Made by a program: the position numbers and the translations under genes
Notes under the pieces: model-generated
Told to the model about the DNA's origin: nothing
Seen by the model: only the letters and a program-made list of their open reading frames with translations
Databases searched by the model: none
Shown: piece after piece, positions 56,881 to 64,000 of the stretch
Numbering within the stretch: position 1 is the stretch's first letter
Layout of the letters: each line of letters begins with the position of its first letter
Source: Agelas oroides
Taxonomy: Eukaryota > Porifera > Demospongiae > Agelasida > Agelasidae
DNA length: 64,000 nucleotides
Reading direction: 5' to 3'
Assembly: GCA_949130485.1 (NCBI GenBank)
Contig: OX422201.1
Span: forward strand, 3,818,516-3,882,515

Positions 56881-57290
56881 CTCTGTTGTCTTGTTTTCGG
56901 AGGGTTTCTAAGAAGCAGAGAATTTACCATCTCAAACTAGCAAGCTTTCAGCCATACAGTGCATCTTACCACACTGGATGCAGCCACATGAGCCCATTCT
57001 TGGTACAAGTGCACCTCAAGGCCTCAAAGACAGACCAGTTCAAACAAAGTCCTCACGTTCCTGGCAAAATTGACTTATGCGCAGTCATAGCTCTGCTAGT
57101 GTACATGGCATCCTCACCCCTGGTTGCTGGTCTTCTCTTTGCAACCAGAGAAGGACATTCACTCACCAAGCCTATGCTAGTAGAAATACTGAAAATAGTA
57201 CTAGAGAGAGCAGGCTTTAAACCACAAGTTAAAGTCTGCTTTCACAAGAGCTTCCGTTTGAGCCTCAACATGCTGGGACATTGACAAGTT
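56881..57290 (+). pseudogene. Tyrosine recombinase fragment (DIRS/Crypton type)
   Basis: VHLKASKTDQFKQSP, then LCAVIALLVYMASSP, GLLFATREGHSLTKPMLVE and KSFRLSLNMLGH follow the eukaryotic tyrosine recombinase core (L-K-x-S-K-T-D, C-P-V-x-A-L-x-x-Y, L-F-x-x-x-x-G-x-x-L-T, H-S-F-R). The histidine of the H-x-x-R box appears as lysine, and the upstream arginine region and downstream tyrosine are not evident. A stop ends the frame at 57284. Inactive remnant. Confidence 0.65.
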
Positions 57291-58940
57291 CATAGAAGCA
57301 GACCCTCAAGTTTAGATTACTTTCTGTTTCCTGACAAGATCAGTGTCAGAAAGGTGAGTGACATCTAAGGCAGCATTAGACCAAAGTTCTACAGCTTACT
57401 AGACAAAGAAGACATGGCGATTCTTTATCGCATATGCACTACCTTTTTGCACAGATGTTCACAGCCACTCAATATGCTGATGACAGACATGGTGGACAGT
57501 CAAGGTGGATCAACTCTTGTGATCAGATCATAAGCAGCCTGGGAATCTGTGCTTCACTGGATACACTTATTCAATACAAGGTGCCAAGGAGAAGTAATCA
57601 AATCACTGGATCCTACCATCTTTACTATTGTACCTGCTGATAACACAGACACAGTTATGTCTGTGTATTTCAGGGTAAAAAAGTACCAGCTGGCATGGTA
57701 TTTCCATTCAAGCAACACAACCATTGCCTTCTTCCTAGTAATGGATGCAAAAGTGTTGAAATCAGTGATCTTCTGAGCTGGGCTAGAGTTTCTCTTGTAT
57801 CTCGATGTACATCTGGAAGCTGTTGCTTTATCATCATCAATAAAAATAACATTTAAATAGCTGACGTGCGCATGATTTGGGCAGAAATATTTGCCTGTGA
57901 AACAATGGCGAAAAAATGATATCTGATAGAGATTAAAGCAGTTCAATCCTCCACATTTCCAGTGCTTTTCTATTTAACATTGGTACTGTCCACCATTTTC
58001 ATATGGTCAACAACTTGGATACAGTGGAGATCTGTCATAAGCGGACTTCAACCACTTGGTTCGTACCCATAATTTAGCTCGCTTCCATAACCAATCAAGG
58101 CTAGCTTGATTTACAGATGGGCCATGAGAGGCCATGATGTGATCTCTTTTGTTAGTCACTTGGACTAAACTGGGAATAAAGAAGGTAGAAGTATTTCAGT
58201 GGGTTGAAAACTGTCGCAAGGTATGTACATTGTGCACTAGAAATTTATAGGATGTGATCTCTTTTGTTAGTCACTCCCATTCAGTCTCTCAATTAAGAGA
58301 CAAGCAGGCCTGTTCTGGCTAGCTCTGGCATTCTATAAACACAAAATAATCACAAGTCAGGTTAAGGGTAGCACCTTGACTAGCAGCCTTCATGGCTCCA
58401 CCACTCTTGCTTGATCCCTAAACTAAATTTTTACTACACAATGTACGTAACCTTGCGACAGTTTTCAACCCACTGAATTATTTCTTCCTTCTTTATGCCA
58501 AGTTTAGTCCAAACCTGCACATTGATACAGAATAACTGTTGTTTACTAAACTTAACCATATTTGGTTCCCACGATAACTTATAATTGTGGTGTGTGGAAG
58601 GTGAATGAGACCTGATGAAATGGAAAGACAAATGATAACTCCATATTTCATCTTACAATTTGAAATGTATATTTGCCATGTACATAATTTTGTATATACA
58701 ATTTGGAGTATGGCTAAACATGCAACGTATAGCAACTGGAGACACAGTCTCATCCCAAGACCTACTGAGAGGAACCTTGCTTCCCTCATGAAGGTTTTTC
58801 AGTCGTGGTGACACACACACGTCTTTGAGGCTACACCAGACATTCTCATTAAAGTGTAGGGTGGTTGTTCCAGTTCATAAGGAAGGTAGAAACTATCCTC
58901 TACTAGTGGATCTACAGAGACATGCCCTCAGTGGTGTTCA
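57291..58940. other. Gene-free stretch with a ~75-bp inverted repeat
   Basis: An inverted repeat pairs about 58160-58235 (gactaaactgggaataaag through gaaaactgtcgcaagg) with 58436-58512. The phrase atgtgatctcttttgttagtcact occurs twice near 58137 and 58254. No gene seen. Confidence 0.5.
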
Positions 58941-58949
58941 AAATTTTCT

Positions 58950-59640
58950 CATCTTGGAGAGACGACAGACTGTTTTCCAGGAAGCATCCAGTCCCCACCG
59001 CAAGAGTATCCTGTGCTGCTGTTTTATTCTTCCTCTTCCAAGGTAAGGGCAGCTGCTTTCATCTTCTTACCAAGTCCCTCTTCACTGAGTATGATGGCTT
59101 CTCTCATTCACTGTCTTTCTCCATTCATCAAGCTCTGTCCTTGATAATGCTGAATTTCGCTCCTGCTTGCCATAGGTGCCTATCCAACCCCGATAGCATC
59201 GTGTGTAGGCTGTTCAGCTTGTACTCACTGCCGTTGAACTTGTGTACCTCTGCGAAAAATTATTCGAGAGTGCCGCTTAGTTCTTCTTTGGGAATCTCTT
59301 CCAGTTTGTGGGGCAGTTCTTGCCATCTCCTCCACACTTCAAACCAATTCACTCACATATTGGTAGATTTGGATGTGATTTTGTTCAAGTTTTCGCATTG
59401 AATTTCTGCAGATTGCCAGAATTAACCATTTCCAGAAGAGGGGCACGGCTTGTTTGAGTGCAGTGTTTCGCTCTCAATTTCCACAACAAATGTTTCTGCA
59501 CCTCCCATAAGCTTCCATAAGTTCTGTGAATTCACTTCCAGTTGGCTCTCTCCAGAATTGAAGAAAACTATGACTAAAAGTTCATCCTCACATGCTCCGG
59601 TCATGTTCACTCGTAACTGTCTCACTTTTCAAAAATCATA
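58950..59640 (-). pseudogene. Crypton-like tyrosine recombinase, N-terminal part
   Basis: On minus, one frame with several stops runs from about 59625 (GACEDELLVIVFFNSGES) through ENLNKITSKSTNM-stop-VNWFEVWRRWQELPHKLEEIPKEELSG and, after another stop, FFAEVHKFNGSEYKLNSLHT to LDRHLWQAG. The order, with N-x-x-T-x-x-S-x-x-x-x-x-x-W-x-x-W-R then F-x-x-E-V-x-x-x-x-G-x-x-Y...L-x-x-x-L-x-R-H-L, is that of the core-binding domain shared by Crypton recombinases and their ZMYM/KCTD1 derivatives. GLGKKMKAAALTLEEEE follows near 59040. Dead copy. Confidence 0.6.
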
Positions 59641-60540
59641 TGTAAACAACTATGTACATAGTGCTTTGTATTTGAGTTTTTTTTATACTTTTCTGTCAAA
59701 AAAGTATAACTAATCTCATTGGTCAATAAGTGTAATAACAATACACTTTTGATATACTGGTAGGCACTTTATATAGTAACTGTACTAACTATAGTATTTA
59801 TATATGGTAAAAATCTACCTACAATAAAATACATGCTGAAACAACAACTCAAACATAACAAGTGTATGGAAACTCTTCACTAGGTGAGTGGGTGGGTATA
59901 TACCACAGACACTGATTAATAAGTGCACGCACTTGTCAGTTTAAGTCAAAATGTCGGCAAAAAGTTTTCTCTATTTCTGTTAGTAACAGAGTACCTTTTC
60001 ATTTATGCAGGAACCAACTCAGAAAACGACTACTGGTGTTCTTCTACAAATAGCACTGTGAAGACATTTCAAGTCAGTATGTTATTCTGTTGTGAACTTT
60101 AATCAATGAACTGGTCAGAATTTGGCTGCTCCAGTGTATAACTTGTGTTTGTGTGTTTAGTAGTCCATACAGACATTTGACTGCAGCAAGCTATAATATT
60201 ATTACTGAGAAACGGTCCAAGTAACTGGCTTTAGTTCGACCACCCCTAAAAATTAACCCCAGTCTACTCTCAAGCCATCAGTAGTAGATATATGACGTTA
60301 GTCAGGTTAAAAGAAAATAGAATCATCTCTATGTACACATAAGCTACTAGGCATAGGATGTGGGGTATATTGACCACAGCTCATGCATTTGGGGTTTCAT
60401 CAGAAAGAAACAGAACACTACAGAGCAGCACTTTCGCAGTATTACGCATCAGTATGGAAATATAAAGGGGGATTGAAAGCCTAGGAAATTCAATCACATT
60501 CTACAAAATCATTCCTTACATCACAACAAATAAATTTGTA
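59641..60540. other. Gene-free AT-rich stretch
   Basis: Nothing recognised except that the last 30 bases belong to the downstream flank of the U2-like gene. Confidence 0.35.
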
Positions 60541-60572
60541 TCTTTCTTTTATTATAAATGTGTCCCCCCAGG

Positions 60573-60762
60573 GGGGAATAGGCCACTCCCAGTGGTACTG
60601 CAATACTGGGGCAACCCATGGGACAGGCGAAGCAAGCTTCACTCCTAGTCCCCCTTGACAAAAATTGGAGTAATGTCAGGGGTACGTGACCCCATACGAG
60701 ACATTACGCTCGTAAGAACAGTTTATTTCTACTTGATCTTAGCCAAGAGGCCGAGAAGCGAT
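60573..60762 (-). ncRNA. U2: U2 spliceosomal snRNA-like gene
   Basis: On minus the gene starts atcgcttctcggcc at 60762 and reads ttggctaagatcaag, identical to U2 5' ends apart from one base. Stem IIa (tacgag/ctcgta), IIb (ggggt/acccc), the alternative IIc (gtaatgtc/gacattac, eight pairs), an Sm site (aatttttg), stem III and stem IV (cccagt/actggg with the invariant loop attgcagtacc) are all present. Length about 190 nt, close to other animals; the 3' end is approximate. The branch-site recognition segment is abnormal: gtagaaataaa stands where gtgtagtat is expected. It may be a variant U2 or a recently dead copy. Confidence 0.85.
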
Positions 60763-60785
60763 GGGCCAGCTCTCTCAGGCTGCTG

Positions 60786-60793
60786 CTTTTATA
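60786..60793 (-). promoter_or_regulatory. TATA box of the U2-like gene
   Basis: tataaaag on minus at about -24 to -31 from the U2 start. Animal U2 genes usually lack a TATA box and use a PSE, so this is unusual. Downstream, aataaaagaaaga on minus (about 60542-60554) resembles a snRNA 3' box. Confidence 0.4.
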
Positions 60794-60799
60794 CTGAGA

Positions 60800-61866
60800 A
60801 CTAGAACGAAACTATTATGGGTTTTTGTTTGTAGAATTGTGACTTGTACAACTTGAAATAGCTGCTACATGTACATAATTACACAAGAATGAGCTTGCAT
60901 GTGATTTCTATTTAATAAAGCAGTACAAGTGGCTACTGGACACTTAGGCAACAGTAGGCACTCTGTGGATATGCTTCACTTTCTCAGCACTTGATCATCA
61001 GAATTTCTGTAAACTGTTAACTATCCAAAATTAACGCCCCAAGCATGCCAATACAGGCAAGAGACTCTGATGGCGCTCACGCAGTGTATAATGTATTTAC
61101 TGGCCACAGAAGCATAGCCTGGACAGCTAAGGGACACCAAGTTTTCAGGAACTCTGAAATGTTTGAATAATTGATCATCACATTATAGTCAAATGTCCCG
61201 GCTACATAGCCTTGTTCCAATGCTCTCCCCGCTAAGAAAGAGGAGAGCCTGGCAACAGGACTACCGGCTACATTCAGCGATTGGCTGATGGATGGTGAAC
61301 CCCATCTTCTATTTCTAAGAAGCCTCAAGTAAGGACTATGCATGACAAGCCAGGCTGTATTTAGACTTAGCCTACAGTTAGTAGATGCTTAGGTTGCACT
61401 AAGGGCTGCATTGTATGGTACCACCCAATGACAAGCTAGTCTTTGCATACAACAGGCATGCAGAGATTCTTTATACAAAAGTTTAGCGACATGCAAGGCC
61501 CTCAGAGTCTGACCAACTTTTCAAAAAATCTGCTATAGAGACTAATTGATGCTCGGACACTTAAGAAATGTTTCGCACTTGTTGCGCGCACAGAGATCCT
61601 GCAGCCATAACAACTGTAGGATAGGTGGGCTAATGTTTGATAATCAACATACTTGGGATTTAGCAAACGAAATATTACATCTGTTCAAGCACCTATCCTT
61701 GGAAAAAATTCTACTAGCGGACAAGTCTGTAAATCATATCAACCCTAGCTAAATTTGGCAACTGTCGCAGCATGGTATAGGCTCGTAGGCAAGGCCAATG
61801 CAAGGACAAGAACTTTAGTCTTCCTTTTCAGAGGAGGCGGCAAAAAAGTTACGTGTAGTTTTACAA
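60800..61866. other. Gene-free stretch with dispersed repeats
   Basis: Holds a fold-back hairpin at 61207-61263 and the dispersed repeat matching 31084-31200 at about 61320-61440. No gene seen. Confidence 0.4.
61207..61263. repeat. Fold-back hairpin, diverged copy
   Basis: tagccttgttccaatgctctcc and ggagagcctggcaacaggacta; tips are diverged but the arm ctctcc/ggagag is intact. Confidence 0.6.
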
Positions 61867-61870
61867 TGTA

Positions 61871-62662
61871 CCGTAGTGTCCCGCTAATACGCCCCCTTCG
61901 AAAATACGCCCCCCCCCCCCTCTTTTCCGCCAAAGTTCCTGCACAGGGTAGTTTGACTCGTTATAACGCCCCCCGGTGAGCGTCTTCTGGAAGATCAAAA
62001 CTACACGTGCTTATTATACGTTGCAAGTGCGTTCAGTAAGACTATAGTAGTCGGTGAATCTTTTGTAAGTTTTGTGGCTTTTAGAAAAGCCGGTTAGATG
62101 TTCCAAGTTTTAAGCTGCTAGTTTAGCAAACAGGTTTATCAGTCTGTCAAGGTGTTTTTGTTTCCCTCTGAAGATGTACACGCACGGAACCACGAGTCCT
62201 TTCCCATCAACTTCAGAACGTCTTCTGTCACCATTGACGATGCAAGTCATCTCGCTGCCACTCTTGTGCAAGAAATACCAGCAGACTCTGGAAATTTCCC
62301 GTGGTACATGACCGACAGTGTTGCCGTTCTTGAGGACAGCTACAGCGAAGTCGTCGTGAATGTTATTGACCTCGCGTTAAACTGGCAGCTCTTCTCCGAT
62401 GTAGGGAGACCACGCAGCTTTGTAAACGTGATGTCCGCGAACAGTACTCTCGATCCTGAAAGTCATCGCCATAGTTAGTTGGAAGTGTCCTAATTGCGTA
62501 CATAGCACTTGCGTAAAATCTTTTGGGGGGGGGGGGGGGGGGGGGGGGGGGCTTATAGTCGAGACTAATTGCATCCTCGAATATAAGCCCCCCCCCCCCC
62601 CCCCCCACTTTAGGCGGGATGTAGTGTACAAAATGGGGGGGCGTATTAACGGGACACTACGG
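61871..62662. mobile_element. TA-flanked HIRAN transposon (copy 2, inverted)
   Basis: TA at 61869-61870 and 62663-62664; ends ccgtagtgtcccgctaatac and gtattaacgggacactacgg. Same element as at 41087-42621 in opposite orientation but without the nested insertion, 792 bp. Extreme homopolymers occur (G run at about 62524-62551, C run at about 62588-62607). Its right flank is the duplicated gene B segment; its left flank does not match the corresponding part of gene B. Confidence 0.88.
62123..62472 (-). pseudogene. HIRAN gene of copy 2, inactivated
   Basis: Start codon at 62472 on minus. The frame matches copy 1 (FRIESTVRGHHVYKAAWSPY) for 31 codons and then hits TAA at 62377-62379, where copy 1 has CAA (Gln). 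A five-base insertion near 62145 also shifts the frame close to the C-terminus. Otherwise near-identical, so inactivation is recent. Confidence 0.85.
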
Positions 62663-64000
62663 TATACTACGCATTAGTAACCAACAAGTGGGAACTATAA
62701 GATTATTAGCCCGAGTAAGGCATGTAGTCTCATGGCTCATACACACATGATAATACTCAGGCTGGGCATCTACTGGTAGATCAAGTACCATAGCTCTCTG
62801 TTCTAAGCCTAGAGAAATAAGTGTGCAATCTTGCCTGATGCAGACTGAAATCCACTAACATGTGGCATACAGTGCTACCAAACTTGAATTGACCATTTGA
62901 TTGAGGGCTATGAGGAGTATATAAACATTGATGATGGCTAACCTAGTAGATTTATACCTCAGACTATTCGCGAATGACACACTTACTTGTAATTGTTAAA
63001 GCAGTTTTCACACCCAGTTAAAGTACTCTCTTCACACCTAGTTAAACTTGCTACACTAGTGGCCACTGAGCTCAGTGATTATTGCTATGTGAACACATTT
63101 ATAGCTCATTTATTTCGTGCCATTACCATGGCAGCTGTCTAGCAACATCAACAGCAAAAGTATATTATATCAACCAAACATGCAATAATGCACTGTACCT
63201 ACAGTTTATATTTGTTTGGTGTATTGTTACATAGTTTCCTCCTGGACATGTTTCACCCCTTCAGGAGAAAAGAGTGATTTCATTGTTGTCTGTCCGATCG
63301 AAAGGGAAAAGAAATATGAAGTGTCTGCTAGTAAGTCATGGTTCTTAAATGTCCTTGTATTTCAGGCAGCATTGAATGCAACACTCCCAGGCTAAGGAAA
63401 AGGAACTGTTCTTGTAGATCCTAATATGTGGCAACTGCCAACTGTATAGTGATTAGCTTCACACTAAGAAGGACCTCAGAATCAGTCTGAGAAAAAAATT
63501 TTTTGCCAAAGAATTTTTGTTGAGGCAGGTATAATATAGACTTCTGTATCCTAGTCACTGTAGCCACTGCATGACAAACCTCATTGGTTGTACAAATCAG
63601 TTCAGTAGTTTAGTGGTTTAGCTACTCACCTCCAGCCTACAGCCATTGGTGAATAAACCACCAAACTAGTGAGTTGCGGTGGTATAAATTGACTCCTATA
63701 ATATGACCCTATATATATATATATATATATACCTTATTACACGAGTTAGCGTGCAATAACCGCGATATGCACGCTAACGAGTGTAATAAAGTATTTATTA
63801 TCCATTACCACAACAGTGTCGTGTCTCTTCTCACCAAGTCCCGAGTAACTCGCCGTTCGAACGCACTGGTTCTAATTAAAGCGCACGCTGGTTGTTAGGA
63901 TATCGCGCGTATATAGCCTCAGGGCCCGTGCAATAACTACCCGTGCAATAACTACCTGTGCAATATCGTGTGATATTGCACGGCACGGGAATAGGAAAAT
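62663..64000 (+). repeat. Third copy (C) of part of the channel-like gene
   Basis: About 99% identical by eye to 49821-51157 and continuing past the window. It holds the equivalents of intron 6, exon 7 and part of intron 7 of gene B. It begins exactly at the TA bordering transposon copy 2. Either a recent segmental duplication or an assembly duplication of alternative haplotypes. Confidence 0.9.
63265..63330 (+). CDS. Gene C exon 7, partial gene
   Basis: 66-bp exon encoding EKSDFIVVCPIEREKKYEVSA in phase 1, bounded by cag and gtaagt, identical in protein to gene B exon 7. Upstream exons of this copy are absent from the 62 kb region; downstream exons would lie beyond the window. May be a gene fragment. 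Confidence 0.6.

Noticed and set aside
62152..62478. 108-residue + strand open frame in transposon copy 2
   Set aside because: It is the antisense of the HIRAN gene; an equivalent antisense frame exists in copy 1.

Overview
The window reads as nuclear DNA of an early-branching animal, most likely a sponge. The genes are intron-rich with GT/AG introns, there is a metazoan CDT2 orthologue, a single-exon TRAF-like gene of the invertebrate type, a U2 snRNA-like gene, and very dense inverted-repeat transposons. Sponge origin is an inference from overall character, not a proven assignment.

Layout. (1) Positions 1-14946: gene A, a spliced gene on + whose 5' end lies off the left edge. It codes for a four-transmembrane channel-like N-terminal domain followed by a long unrecognised C-terminal region with a proline-rich 12-residue repeat. 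(2) 17423-18712: intronless TRAF-like gene (RING, TRAF zinc fingers, MATH). (3) 20554-33019: an 18-exon gene for CDT2/DTL, the substrate receptor of the CRL4 ubiquitin ligase. The exon model closes in phase to 499 residues and ends in a PIP box. Its promoter has a GC box and E2F-type sites. (4) 34000-39650: transposon graveyard with a TA-flanked MITE, a 9-bp minisatellite, a scrambled reverse-transcriptase element with an internal inversion and a transposase fragment, a LINE fragment and a NotI-rich minisatellite. (5) 39821-52742: gene B, a complete 10-exon tandem paralogue of gene A (731 residues). Its first intron holds a TA-flanked transposon that carries an intact HIRAN-domain gene and is itself interrupted by a second transposon. 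Its second intron holds a 2.3-kb element with inverted minisatellite ends. (6) 53000-59650: decayed mobile genes (gag-like, FLYWCH, two tyrosine recombinases). (7) 60573-60762, minus strand: U2 snRNA-like gene with an altered branch-site recognition segment. (8) 61871-62662: second, dead copy of the HIRAN transposon in opposite orientation, joined exactly to a third copy of part of gene B (62663-64000) that runs off the right edge.

Genes A, B and C form one recently amplified family. Exon order and phase agree between A and B, which fixes the reading frame of the small exons. CDT2 and the TRAF-like gene lie between the two duplicates and have no evident functional link to them. Most remaining sequence is intron or intergenic DNA filled with hairpins and short terminal-inverted-repeat elements. 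One hairpin family has conserved tips but different palindromic arms in every copy.
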